Of a stretch of DNA of 64,000 nucleotides, positions 13,164-24,915 are shown piece by piece. This DNA comes from Cymodocea nodosa (lineage: Eukaryota; Streptophyta; Magnoliopsida; Alismatales; Cymodoceaceae), in the NCBI GenBank assembly GCA_036874045.1, contig JAZBRI010000011.1:3162001-3226000 (forward strand), given 5' to 3'. The notes under the pieces are model-generated. The model was not told where the DNA came from. It saw only the letters and a program-made list of their open reading frames with translations, and did not search any database. Positions within the stretch are counted from its first letter, which is position 1. Each line of letters opens with the position of its first letter. The translations under genes were made by a program, and so were the position numbers.

Positions 13164-14303
13164 ATGGAATTGATAAAATTACCACTAGATGCACTAAGGG
13201 AAGTACTGAGTAACTTATCAACTAAAGATCTATGTAGATTGTGTTGTATGTCAAAAGAAATTAAAGAATGTGTTAGAGAAAAATATTTTCATGAGCTAGA
13301 AGTTGCAAAAATGACTAATATTAGAGATGGATTTTTATGGAAGTCATTTAATCATAGTTCAATCAACTATGAATATTTGAATATGGAAGAAACTATTGGA
13401 ATTTCACCCAATACATTAGAAGGAATAGATCATATTATGGGGATAGATGAAGGATTAATTATTTACAGAACCAAACCAAGGTATGCAATTCTGTTACCTA
13501 ATATTTTGATTAGAAATCCTATTACTAGAGAAGAATGGCATATAGGCAGACTTAATAAATTTAAAGTACCAACTGAAAATTATGGGTCAACATTAACATT
13601 TTCTGATAAAAATTCGACCATTCCTAAAAAATTGTATTACTAGAGACCAACTGGAAATTGGGATAAGGATTTATGCTTAAGTGTGTATAATTTTCTAAAT
13701 AGATCTTGGACTGAAAATACTATGATATATCTAAGACAGAAACCATTAATTAACAACATACATGTCATACTTGATGGATATATATATCTAGTTGTAGATA
13801 TATCAGTTGCATTTAGATTTGATATATACATAGTAAGCATAGATAGTTATGATGATAACTTTATAGAAATATTGCCTATACCTAGTGATATAGCTAAACC
13901 ATTGTCTACAGAACATGATAAAATTCAATTAAGAGTATGCTATAATGAACATGACGATCCTAATTTATGTCTGATAAGATGGTGGGGTGAATTGACGAAA
14001 TTTCAAATATGGATTATGAAAGACCTAAATGAATGGAAGTGGGAAGAGGAATATATTGAAATATATGTAGAAAGAGAAACAACTACATTATCTTGGAACA
14101 GAAAAGGATCCCTTTCTACATTTCAATTTATTAATGGTAATACACTTATATTAAGTATTGATAACATACTACAAGTTTACAAGTTACAAAGGAAAGCAGA
14201 CTACATTAAAATAGAATTGATAGCAAGAAGAATTATGCCCAAAAAGTTTGCTTGGACTAACACGTTTATTCCATTTGTCACTACTTTTCAATCATGTTCT
14301 TAA
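13164..14303 (+). pseudogene. Captured F-box/FBA gene, copy A (one in-frame TAG)
   Basis: A 379-residue plant F-box protein in a single frame with only one interruption, TAG at 13,641-13,643. Residues 1-45 form the F-box (LPLDALREVLSNLSTKDLC, then RLCCMSKEIK), which in plants binds SKP1 within SCF ubiquitin ligases. The remainder looks like an F-box-associated propeller domain: GLIIYRTKPRYAILLP with NPITREEW near residues 93-130, an IDSYDDNFIEILPIPSD stretch near 230, and FQIWIMKDLNEWKWEEEY near 278. The spacing fits an FBA protein of normal length. It lies between gag and the LTR of a gypsy element and recurs in copies B and C, so it was captured and amplified. The shared TAG, at a position likely once CAG, separates F-box from most of the propeller. 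The substrate is unknown. Confidence 0.8.
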
Positions 14304-14536
14304 ATTGTGATTTTATAATTTAATGTTGTGTGTACTCTACATTTATTTTTAGAAAAGAAAGAAAAATGTTTATTTTTTGTTTTATTTTATAAAAAAAAAA
14401 CAAAAACAAAATATCAATCCAGTTTGTTGGTATCTATTTTAGGAAACCAATTGGCTTGCTTGTGAGCCTCCAAAGGCATAGGAGCCTAGGTTCCACACGA
14501 GACACTGATTTAACAATTTATGTTTTGTTGTTAAAT
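14304..14536 (+). other. Gypsy sequence after F-box gene (copy A)
   Basis: Non-coding; matches 56,007-56,215 of copy B (GTTTGTTGGTATCT, GGCATAGGAGC). It ends abruptly where the sequence jumps into the middle of the LTR, so about 1.5 kb of untranslated region, the polypurine tract and the 5' half of the LTR are missing compared with copy B. Confidence 0.7.
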
Positions 14537-15368
14537 GTAAGTGATTAAGTTTTCAATGGTGTAATCACATTGCATGTAGTGACGGAAATTTTTTACTATC
14601 GATAGAGATTTTTACATTTCACCTTTTTCTCATCTTCAAGAACATATCAAAATAAAAATACCAAAAACAATTAATTATCTGTGTTTACATTTAGTATTAA
14701 AGTGTTGTATTATTTGTTTTGTATCGTGATTAATGTTATCATTGCTAGTATTATAAATGTTTTATGTTTATTTGATTCCGAAAATAGAAAATAGTTTTAT
14801 TGTTTACTGAAATTGATTCATCCTAGATACATAAAGACTTTAATAGTTACTATTTGAAATATCTGAATGTTAGTATTATTTAATAATAAATATCAGATTA
14901 ACTAACATTAAAGAGCTTAATTGATGTTATTTACATTTTGTGGAACCGGTTAATGGTTGGCCAAATTCCTCAATGAATAGCAGTATTTAACTAGAAAGGT
15001 AGGCTCGTGGAGTTAACTTAAGTCCACAAGGTTTGTCCGTTGAGTTAACCATAACTCCATGAACTAAGTCCGATGAGTTAACTGTAACTCAATGAAGTAC
15101 TTAACTGAAGAGATATAAACTCCAATATAAAAATAAAAATAGTACACAATTCTTACTCAATCTTTGTGGGATTGACCTATACTTGCACACAAATATAATA
15201 TACACTGTGCACTTGTAGTAAAAATACAAATTAGATTTAATATCTAATTTGTGTGAAAAGATGTTTGTTTACTTCTAAAAGAATTTATTAATATAAGCAT
15301 AAAAACAAATCAAATAAGTTTTCTAGTATCGCTTAATAGACAAGTTTCTGATTTAACTTTTCACAACA
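14537..15368 (+). repeat. 5'-truncated gypsy LTR (3' LTR of copy A)
   Basis: Corresponds to 3,438-4,327 of the full LTR, starting GTAAGTGATTAAG and ending CACAACA. It contains the GTTGAGTTAACC/GATGAGTTAACTG palindrome-type cluster at 15,000-15,110. It is joined directly to a truncated Sirevirus-type LTR. Confidence 0.75.
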
Positions 15369-16420
15369 ACATAGTAACCTTCCGATTCTATTTGATTTTC
15401 GGATAGTTACCTATCGTAACCTTCCGAAAGCTTTTTGTAACCCTCTGATGGATAAATACTTTCTTTAACTTTGTCACATGAAATTTTAAGTCATGCACGT
15501 GAGGTGCCTTAAGTTCGAACACTTGAAACCATAACTTACCGAAAAGTATTTAACTTTCAGATAGTTAACTTTAAAACTTTCCGATTGGCCTAGAGAGTCT
15601 TCCTGTCTGTGTCACGTGTGAGCTTTAAGTCATACACGTGAATTCTCCTTAAGTTCGGATAGTTAGCTATTAACTTTCAGATAGTTAGCCATCTTAACTT
15701 TCCGATTTTCCTTTTAAGCTTTCGATTGCTGGTTTTTTATTTTTGCACGTGTGTATTTGAACAACTTAAATTCTGATAATTAAATCTGTAACCTTCCAAA
15801 CCTTCCTATTTTTCAGATAGTTAGCTTTTCTAACTTTTCGAAAGATCCTTTTAAGCTTTCGACTATTGGTTTTGATTTCTACACATGCATATTTGAATAA
15901 CTTAACTGTTCAAATAGTTAGTTAACTTTTTGATTCTTTTTCAATTTCAGATAGTTAACTCTGTTAACTTTCTAAAAACTCAAATAGTTGTCTTTTACTA
16001 CTTTTGTCTTTTTGTCACGTGCGTATTTAACTAACTTAACTATTCTGATAGTTAGCTTTTCTAACTCTCTAAATTTCTTGGATTTTTGGATAGTTAGCTA
16101 CCCTAACTTTTCGAAGAATTCAAGCCTTTATCTAACATTCTAAAGACCTTCTTATTTTTAGATAGTTAGCCTTGTAACTTTCCGAAGAGCTCTCTTGCTG
16201 TCTTTAAGTGGTCTTTCAGATACTTAAGTTGTTAACCTTTCAAAAATCTACTTCTTCCGAATACTTAGGCTGATAACTAACGAATCTTCCTGATTTCATC
16301 TGTCAGCTTTGAATGATCTATTTGTGACTATCTATAATTGTTTATTTGTTGATTTGGGAAATACAAAAGATTATTCCTCACACTGATTTTTGCATTATCA
16401 AAATCTAGAGGTCCTTTCAT
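15369..16420 (-). repeat. Truncated Sirevirus-type LTR (reverse)
   Basis: Matches the right part of the reversed LTRs at 17,126-20,700 and 43,412-44,824 and ends with TCTAGAGGTCCTTTCA, the same terminus as 44,824. It is packed with repeats of TTCGGATAGTTA-type words and their complements (TAACTTTCCGA, TAACCTTCCGAAA). The part nearest its other terminus is missing. Confidence 0.7.
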
Positions 16421-17125
16421 TTTAAGCCATATTTAAATTCTTCTTTGTAATTTTTAACTTAATAGCATGTGTATAGAATTTTTTATTCTATATTTAGTGG
16501 TGTAAAGATTTCACTAAATAATTATTTCCATAAATTTATTTAAGACAAGCTCCTTATGAATTCGACCCGTATTTGCACAATTACTATAATAGACACTGTG
16601 TGCTTGCAGTATAAATGTAAAATTTGGGCTTTTCATGTATTTAATTGAATAACAATAAAATACCTTACAGTTATCTCAAGTGCTTTCCTCAATTTTTGCC
16701 CCATGTGCGCGAAAGTCCGGAAGGAAGACCCCTGAACATCTTATTTTCGTCTACATTGGTGCAGATTTGGCCTAACCAATGTTATCTTGAGTGCTCTCCT
16801 CGATTTCTGCCCATATGTGCGGAAACCCGGAAGGAAGACCCCAGACGCATTATTTTTGGTCTGTGTTGATGTAAATTCGCCTCATTAGCATGGCCTCGGA
16901 AAATCTCCCTAGTTTCCACCCTATGTGCATAGAAAACTGGAGAAAGATCTCAAACATTGGAAACTACCCACCTCCTTTTATCTATGGAGAGGATGGGGTT
17001 CCCAAGCTAGCTAGGGTGCCTAACACCTTCCCTACCGATACCTCAAAACCCTTACTTGTTTTTTTGAGTTTTACTTCAGGCCTCCTTGGCTTTTTCGCAT
17101 TTCATTTTCAAGGAGATAATCAACA
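16421..17125. other. Gypsy-like remnant with short tandem repeat
   Basis: No gene is visible. Around 16,560-16,610 the string ATTCGACCCGTATTTGCAC and following TGTGTGCTTGCAG resemble the 3' end of a plant gypsy LTR. At 16,671-16,955 about three imperfect copies of a roughly 110-bp unit occur, each with CTCAAT/CTCGAT, CATGTGCG-like and GGAAGGAAGAC-like words. GGGTGCCTAACACCTTCCC near 17,010 resembles non-coding sequence of Tat/Ogre elements, from memory. Overall identity is uncertain. Confidence 0.4.
16671..16955. repeat. Imperfect tandem repeat, about 110-bp period
   Basis: Units start near 16,671, 16,781 and 16,886. The first two align over their whole length (both contain GGAAGGAAGACCCC); the third aligns over about 60 bp. 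The two long open frames crossing it are by-products of the repetition. Confidence 0.6.
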
Positions 17126-20100
17126 TGTTAGGATCATATGACTCACTAGAGGGGGGTGAATGATGATCTATGTGTAAATTTTTAATTCTTTTCTAGTTTA
17201 CCTAATTTATTTGATTAATTGATAAGTACTAATATTAAACAAACATGCACAATAGTAATAAATGATCAACACAAGAGATTTTTTAGGTGGTTGTTTGGGT
17301 TAGCTTTAGGTGGCACTAGAGAACTTATTTAGTTTACAGGTAACATCGCCAGAAAACTTGCATTTGTTAACTTCTATTTTTACTTAGTTAATTTATCCTT
17401 GTGCTTATATCAATAATTTCTTTTTAGAAGTAAACAAACAACCTTTCACACAAATTAGATATTAATTCCAATTTGTATTTTAACTGTAAGTACATAGTGC
17501 ATATTGTATTTGTGTGCAAGTACAAGTCGATCTCATAGAGAATTGATTGAGAATTGTGTATTGTTCCATTTTTTATTATACTTAATGTGTTCAGTAATCA
17601 TTTCGTTGAGTTATAGTTAACACAACGGACTAATCTCGTGGACTTAAGTTAACTCCACGAGCCTATCTTTCCAGTTTAATACTGCTATTTACAAAGGAAT
17701 TCGACCAACCATTGGGCGGTTCCATAGATTGTAAATAACATCAATTAAGCTTTTTAATGTTAGTGAACATTAGATTTATCATTAAGCCATACTAACATTC
17801 AGATATTTCAAACAGTAACCATTAAAATCTTTAAGTATTTTGAACGAATCAATTTCAGTAAACTGTAAAACTATTATCTATTTTCTAAATCAAACAAACA
17901 TAAAACATTCACAATACTGACAATGATAACTTTGATCATGATACAAAACAAACAATACAACACTTAAATACGAAATACAAACACAGATAAGTTGTTGTTT
18001 TTGGTATTTTTGTTTCGAGATGTTCATGAAAATGGGCGAAAGGTGAAATGTAAAAATTCTCTATCGACAGTAAATACTTCCGTCACTACATGCTACGTGA
18101 TTACACCACTGAAAACTTAATCACTTACAATTCTGCCTCCTCTCCCTATAAAATCGCGAGTCCAGAATTGCAAGATGATCTCCTCTTCAGCATATTGGCA
18201 TCAACCCGAAACCAAGGCTAGAAGCTTTATGATCTCCTGAGATATGAGTTAGTGCTTGGTGAACATGGTTTCCCTTCCCACGACACAATCACTCCTCATA
18301 GTGGTTGTCAGGCACCATGTTTGGCTCAGAATCGACCCGACATCAGGAAAGTATCCTCACAGACCTCTGATGGTTGGTGTTACGGTGGTGGTGGTGATGG
18401 TTGGTGTGGAACTTCAGGGAACTTCCGATGCTGCCTGCAGATAGCTCGGTTTGTCCTCCTCCGCACACACACACTTCTTCGTCTTTTCTCCTTTTCTTTT
18501 ATATTTCTTTAGTGGTAACTGCTTCTACATAGATGATCGGTTGGATTTCCTTCATTTATATCAACGATAGTGATTTCTTCTCCCTTCCACGAGTGAATTC
18601 CTGCGTGATACGTGCAATCGTGGTTTTCCTTCAAATGTCCCATTTCTGTAATCGCTACAATGGCATATTAGAAAATAAATGGTCTGTGGAGTTACAGATA
18701 ACTCAACAAACTTACTTCATTGATTTAACTATAAAACACGTGCAATAAAGAAATAAGCCGCTAACATAACGTGTTACCTTAGTGTGTATTCACGTAACTC
18801 AACGCGTACAGTTATGCTAACTTAACGAGTTAAACATGTGCATCTCACGTGATATACTAAAACATTTAAATTCAACACGTGCATAATTCTAACTTAACAA
18901 TTACAAATATTTTGGATACTTAAAAACCTAACTATCCGATGCCCAGATGCATTTCGGATAGTTAACAGATAACTTACTGAAAATCCACTTAAGTCATGCA
19001 TTATAGTTACGACATGTGTACTTCAGGAAATAATAAAATATTCTTTAAAACATAATTGTCTGGTACATTACACATAACTCTCTAAAATAACAGAAAATTC
19101 GGATACTTAAGAATTTCACAGCCTGCAATTTACCGACAGTTCAGAAATGTACTAAGTTAACATTAATTCCCTGAAATTATGCAGATTCTTTCATTAAAGC
19201 ATATAACAGTGTAATTATAACATAATGGCTTAATTCTCATATGATAAGCTAAATATTATGCAATTAACCATCATTTAACCGTTAATATTATGCACTTTAT
19301 CATTCTAAACAATGGTTCACCAACTTGGCTTGTCCACCCCCAAGATTCACTTGGACTTCACTACGTAAGTTATTACTTACAACACTTAGTTTCAGGTAGA
19401 AGTAAGAACCAACACTCGAGCTTTCAGGTAAAAGCTCTGAACCAACCTTTCTTTTGAGCTTTCTAGTGCAAGCTCTAAACCAATAGTGAACTTTTAGGTG
19501 CAAGTCCACGAACCAACAATCTTTCTATCAGAAGTTGAGCACAAGGAGCTTTAGCTATTCTTTTTCTTTAATCTTTGCTGAAATGTGTATCGTGGAATAG
19601 TTTTTGTAGCTCTGGAAAGTATATGATAATCGTTGTCTTTTTCTTTCTATTCTGATCATATTTATACCAAGGTGTATAATGATCATATTATTTCTAATAG
19701 ATTTATTCTACTGTACTTACCACTTTGCTAGACCTAAATATGGTAAGTTACCATTTAGAGAGATGCTTCAATGTAACTTTTCGATTTTATTTGATTTTTA
19801 GATAGTTACGTCATAACCTTTCGAAAATCTATTTGTAACCTTCCGATGGATAGGAACTTCTTTTAAGTTTGTCACGTGAAATTTAAGTCATGCATGTGAG
19901 GTACCTTAAGTTCGGATACTTGAAAAATGTAATTTACCGAAAAGTTTTTAACTTTCAGATAGTTAGCTTCAAAACTTTTCGATTTGCTTGGAGAGTCTTT
20001 CTGTCTGTGTCACGTATGAGTTTTAAGTCATATAGTGAGTTCTCCTTAAGTTCGGATAGTTAGCTGTTAAATTTCCAAAATATCTTAACTTTCGAATAGT

Positions 20101-20700
20101 TAACTATCTTAACTTTCTGATTTTCCTTTTAAGCCTCCGACTGTTGGTTTCTAATTTCTACACATGTGTATTTAAATAACTTAACTATTTGGATTATTAA
20201 ATCTACAACCTTCTGAAACTTCTTATTTTTTGGATAGTTAGCTTTCCTAACTTTTTGATTTTGAACAGTTGTTTGACATTCCGAAAGTCTTCTTGTTTTT
20301 TGGAAAGTTAGCCTTGTAACTTTTCGAAAATCTTTCCTACTACATTTAAGTGGTTTTTTGGATACTTAGCTTGTTAACCTTTCAAAAGTCTTCTTATTTT
20401 CGAAGAGTTAACCTTATAACTTTCCGAAAATCTTTCCTACTACATTTAAGTGGTCTTTCGGATACTTAGCTTGTTAACCTTCTGAAAGTCCACTTCTTCC
20501 GGATACTTAACTTGTTAACCTTCTGAAAATCCACTTCTTCCAGATACTTAAGCTAAGAACTGTTTGAACCTTCTATTTTCATTTGTCAATTTTGAATGGA
20601 CTGCTTGTGACTTTCTATAACTATTTATCTGTCAACCTGTGAAATATAACTTGTTTCCTCACACAGATTTTTGCATTATCAAAACACAAGGGTTTTAACA
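17126..20700 (-). mobile_element. Sirevirus-type solo LTR with CAACA target duplication
   Basis: The reversed LTR begins TGTTAGGATC (17,126) and ends TTTTAACA (20,700). It is flanked by CAACA on both sides (17,121-17,125 and 20,701-20,705), a perfect 5-bp target-site duplication. It contains the GAGGGGGGTGAATG hallmark seen at the 3' end of this LTR class and matches 43,412-44,824. A gypsy solo LTR is inserted at 17,365-19,311; without it the LTR is about 1.6 kb. No internal region is present, so it arose by LTR-LTR recombination. Confidence 0.85.
17365..19311 (-). mobile_element. Gypsy solo LTR nested in the Sirevirus-type LTR
   Basis: A 1,947-bp reverse copy of the gypsy LTR (TGTTAACTTC at the left, TTCTAAACA at the right), nearly the same length as the LTR at 57,779-59,728. 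No internal sequence is present. Flanking pentamers (GCATT and ATGGT) do not match, so either the target duplication has decayed or the insertion involved rearrangement. The LTR carries the palindrome words at 17,595-17,665 and 18,680-18,830. Long open frames at 18,252-18,512 are LTR sequence, not genes. Confidence 0.85.
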
Positions 20701-20789
20701 CAACACCGGTCTTCTCCTCCCTTGCCCATTTTGTTAATCTCCTTCCCATGTTGCTCTAAGTAGAGGAATGCAATGACAGTTCCTCCCCC

Positions 20790-21640
20790 CCCTACGCCCT
20801 CCTATGTAGGAAAGTGTGAGCAACATGCATATAGAAAGTAAGTCCACAGATCTATTCATTGAGTTATAAAGTTAGTAGTTAACTCAATGAATTGTTAAGT
20901 GTCCAGCACACGTATGATCCAGGCATATGTCCTAACAATCGCTTGCGTTGAGAGATGCCTCATGCTGTCTCGTGACATGTGGCATGATTGAAAGCTGGAG
21001 ACCAAATGCCTAAGTCACACTTGAACAGCATGCAGTTGGGTGCTAAGAACCCTTAACAGGATGTTGAGAAGCCTTTGCTAACACCTCGGGGTTTTAGCAT
21101 AGATGGTAGCACCCGATCCTAACAAGTGGTATCAGAGTAAAGGGTCGCAGGTTCGAGTCCCAGCAGACGCGTACTGCATGTATGTGTGCTGGGGGGGTGA
21201 TTGTTGGGTGTCTAGCACACGTATGATCCAAGTGTGTGTCCTAACAATCACTTGCATTGAGAGATGCCTCACGCTGTCCCGTGACATGTGGCATGATTGA
21301 AAGATGGAGACCAAATGCCTAGGTCACACTTGAACAGCACGCGGCTGGGTGCTAAGAACCTTTAACAGGATGTTGAGGAGCTTTTGCTAACACCTCGGGG
21401 TTTTAGCATAGATGGTAGCACCCGATCCTAACATGAACTTAGTCCATTGAGTTAAGCAATAACTCAATGGAGTGAGAGGTTTCATTAGTAAAGTACTACA
21501 CCCATTTCAAAGCACCCTAGAAACTAATTCTAATCACTCCCTGTAATTCGACCTTATTCAAAGTACTACACTCTTTACAATTGACACTATACACTTGTGG
21601 TAAACTAAACAAACAAATTTACTAGATTTATATCTTGTTT
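20790..21640 (+). repeat. Gypsy-like LTR remnant hosting a TRIM
   Basis: Removing the TRIM restores a GTTGAGTTA-type cluster (ATTCATTGAGTTATAAAG, TAACTCAATGAA, TCCATTGAGTTA, TAACTCAATGGAG) followed by TAATTCGACCTTATTC and TACACTTGTGG. These resemble the 3' part of plant gypsy LTRs such as the one at 2,409-4,327. The boundaries are approximate. It appears to be a diverged relative of the same LTR. Confidence 0.5.
20893..21433 (+). mobile_element. TRIM (terminal-repeat retrotransposon in miniature)
   Basis: A 541-bp non-coding element with two 232-bp direct terminal repeats: 20,893-21,124 (TGTTAAGTGT...CCTAACA) and 21,202-21,433 (TGTTGGGTGT...CCTAACA). The 77-bp centre holds a tRNA-Met-type primer site, TGGTATCAGAG (21,127-21,137), and a polypurine tract, GGGGGGGTGAT, just before the second repeat. 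Flanks TGAAT and TGAAC agree at 4 of 5 bases as a target duplication. It encodes nothing and would depend on proteins supplied by other elements. No 5S rRNA-like sequence is seen, so it is not Cassandra-like. Confidence 0.9.
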
Positions 21641-24600
21641 GGGAATTACTTGTTTCCTTAGAAAAAACTAGTTTAAGTTGACAAGACAAGGGATATTTGA
21701 TTTTTCAAAATTCACTAACATTGCAAATAGACCTTCTATCTCAATGCATGTTTACTAAACTTGTAGTGGCAAATGCATTTCAACAATAACATTAACATTT
21801 TTGTTTCATATTTTTGAATGAAATTAGATTTGCAAAGTTTCTTACACCTTTTGAATCACATCTTTCCAACTAGCATACTTTTCTATGAATGTTTTTGCAA
21901 ACTACACTGGTCAGTAGATTCTACCACATTTCTATTTTGCACCTTTGGTTTTCTCATGATGTTTATTGCCTTAGGCCCCTTTGTTATTTTTATACAATTT
22001 TTCTTGAATTGTATACTTGATGTGTTTCAATTCAAAAATTATTTTATATTTTTCCATTTAGCATATATTTTCTTACAATTTTCCAAAGTCAATACACTTC
22101 TTTAGAATTTCCAATAATACAAGTGATACAATTTATCTTGATAATTATTTATGTTATGTATCCTTTCATTGTTACGTATATCCTTATTTATTTGTTATAT
22201 TTACAATGTATAAATGTCTTGCACTTACTTTTCACCATATGAAAATACATGAGATTTCTTTACATTTCAATAATTGTGTAGTTCATCATTGGACTTTTTT
22301 GTTCTCCCAAGTGTAAACACTTAGGAGGTTTACTTTCCCTTTTATGCTTATCTTTATATCATGCTTATGCATAAATGTATCGCAAACTTTATATTCCTTA
22401 ATTTAAATCAAGGAGATGCAAGTTCAGGTAAGTACATGCATCATACTTACCATGAAATTGTTGTTTAATCATTACTTTAATTTTACATTAGTTAATATGC
22501 AAACTAAATTAATCTGTCTTAATTTCAAGTAAAGCAACATAACCTAGAATTTGAAAGCATATGTTTTGTTTTCATGTACATGATTAGGCTTGAGTGTAAA
22601 GTTGTGTATACCACCATTTTTATCAACATATGTACTTGTTTTCACAAGATTCGTGGTTTTATTGACTTTCATCATACATGGTTAGACTTGAGACTAAAAT
22701 CACATGTGTCACCTATCTTTGTGTGCTTTGAGGCATTACTTGTTTGCTTGTTTGTTTGGCTGCACAATGCTTAGGTTATTTAAATTAAGATCATATATGA
22801 CTTGTTTCTTACTTACTACACGAGTAGGAGATATTTACATGATTCTTTTTTAGGTTTTTAATTCTATTCATCTATTTAGACATAAATACTTATTTTCTCA
22901 TCTTTTCTACTTTTACATACAAGTAGATATTTACATACATTGTTTTATTTACACATATATAGACATCTAAGAGATTAAGAAATTAAGCGTATAGAGTATT
23001 TAAATTAAGATCATATATGACTTGTTCCCTATACATACTTTGAATGCTTATCTGGATTCTCTAGTTAGTAAACCTTGGTGAACTTATTCACTTCATTACA
23101 GTAGGTTTCTTTTTGTCTTCTCTTAGATAAGACTAGGAGATGACTCTATTTTTCTCCTTTTTTTCCTTTGAAGTCTTTATCAATACCTTCCTTTCTATGA
23201 TCTAGGTATCGAGTGTCACAGAAGGTTTTGAAGATGAAAGAATTATAGTATGAAGCCAATTTTTTGTAGTTTCCTCGAGATTTCAAGGTGCAAATTAAAA
23301 AAGTGCATTGTAGTATTGGACCAAGACTATACACATTATTATTATATAAAAGTTCTTAAAGTATCGTTGAATCTAGCATGGTATTGAAATTATTTGACAA
23401 TAGATACAATATATTGTAATCACCATATCTCATTTCTTTATTTACTTTATTCTCAATAATTTATTAATATTTACATCTCAACTATGGGTCCACAACTAGA
23501 GTTCAACTATATATTGCCTTATAACTTAGCGGCTAGCTCAAGTGGACTACCCTGGTCAAAAATGAGCGGGTTCTCTCTAAAATATAAAACCAACATAAAT
23601 AACTTTTAACAATTAGAAATTAAAATGATCCATAAATAGGTGAATTTTTTATGACAAGTTTTTGTTTGGAATGTGGACACAATTTAAAATTAATTGGTGA
23701 TGAGTAGAATGTATATCACTCCATAGTTTTATTTAAAATTTTGCAAATGTAGATTATTACATCACTTTTCCTTCAATTGTAGTCTTTTTTTTTTATATCA
23801 TTTTAAAATGTAGACATCTTATTCAAAATTATTTAATAATAAGTAAAAATGTCTATCTACATGTTGAATTATATTTTATTTTAAATTTCACCTTCAGGTA
23901 AATCTTTGAGAGTACCTTGGGTGGGGGGGGGGGACCCTCCATTAGAAAAGGATGGATTTAGTCCTTTTTTGAGCTCCATGTTTTAAAGTATTCAAGGTTT
24001 CAAAGAAACTTCTTATTTGCTTTTATATTGCTGCATAGTTTAGTAAAATTAAGATTGATTGTTGTCAACGTTATTATAAATTAAGTATGCGAATAATTGC
24101 CAACGTTAAGGTCGAATTAAGGTTCTGTTTTTTGAAGACGGAGAGGTGAAATCGAAAGAAAGGATAATAATTGATTTCAACCTTTTCTCTTATTTTTGTA
24201 CATGCTTCTCCGATGTTTTGTATTTTACTCTCCATCTTTTGGTCTTTACCTTGAATCTTTTCTTTTATCGGTTGTTATAACATAATTGGTGCAAATTTTT
24301 TTATCGATCTTATTATCACATTAAAAGAATTGCATAGATTTTTTAAAACAATTCAAAAAAGGTATATTTTGGATAATTGTGGTACCATACATATATCGTG
24401 TGTCATGTCCTGTTATATGAAATAGAAGAAATAAATTTTCAATGGAACTCAAATGTTTTATTTACTTATAAAAATACCCATTGTTGTTTGAGAAAATAGA
24501 GAACCTTGGAAATTGTTCATCAAGAGAAAGGAACGAGTTCGAGCACTGCAGGCCGAAATTTGATTTTCCTCCTTATTTTTCCCAGAATGGTTCATAATTC

Positions 24601-24700
24601 CCAACAGTACGTTTAATTACCAACATTGAAAGAAGAGAGGAGCGAGTGAAATATTTTTCAAATAACATTACTCGGCTGGTTGGATTATATTTATGTACTC
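21641..24700. other. No gene recognised; AT-rich intergenic DNA
   Basis: About 3 kb without a supportable gene. Open frames here (for example 21,818-22,105 and 22,574-22,774) have no recognisable domain and reflect poly-T-rich sequence. A run of G (about 23,921-23,932) and scattered poly-T are the only notable compositional features. It may include decayed element sequence at its left end. Confidence 0.5.
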
Positions 24701-24915
24701 TCCGCAGTGAACCTGAGTCCTAAATTAAACTTGGAAAAATTGATGGAAATATGAACAAAAACTGATTGTTACAAGAAGATCGAGGCATTCCACTAACTCT
24801 TCTGGTGGTGAAATCCAACCCAGGACCTGTCTTGCTAGCATGCGCCGCCCAACCTTGTCAAGGCCGGCCACCCAATCGGTTACCGTGCGCCGCGAGTCGA
24901 GCGTCGTCAAGTCAC

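Larger units (their letters stand above)
2409..15368 (+). mobile_element. Athila-like Ty3/gypsy element, copy A
   Basis: The element comprises a 5' LTR (2,409 to about 4,327), a primer-site-like sequence (4,339-4,356), pol, ORFX, gag, an F-box gene, and a 5'-truncated 3' LTR (14,537-15,368). Gag and pol similarity, the degenerate TGGCGCCGTTGCCGGGG-like primer site and the long LTR place it in the Athila/Tat branch of Ty3/gypsy. The order pol-ORFX-gag-F-box is not the usual gag-pol order but is repeated in copy B. The LTR at 2,409 is also the 3' LTR of copy C, so C and A are joined in tandem through one LTR. All ORFs are broken by stops. Confidence 0.75.

Noticed and set aside
18252..18512. 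Small secreted-looking Cys/Gly-rich protein
   Set aside because: It lies inside a gypsy solo LTR; the frame is not kept in the other LTR copies.
20893..21124. Cassandra-type LTR with 5S rRNA promoter
   Set aside because: No 5S rRNA-like internal control sequence was seen in the terminal repeat.
21127..21165. tRNA gene suggested by GGTTCGAGTCCC
   Set aside because: It is the primer site and adjoining centre of a TRIM; no acceptor stem or anticodon arm can be formed.
21818..22105. Hydrophobic 95-codon ORF resembling a membrane protein
   Set aside because: Poly-T-rich DNA gives Phe/Leu-rich frames by chance; there is no domain or conserved context.
24530..24560. SINE-like B-box word near GAGTTCGAGCACTGC
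   Set aside because: No A-box, no tail and no second copy in the window.
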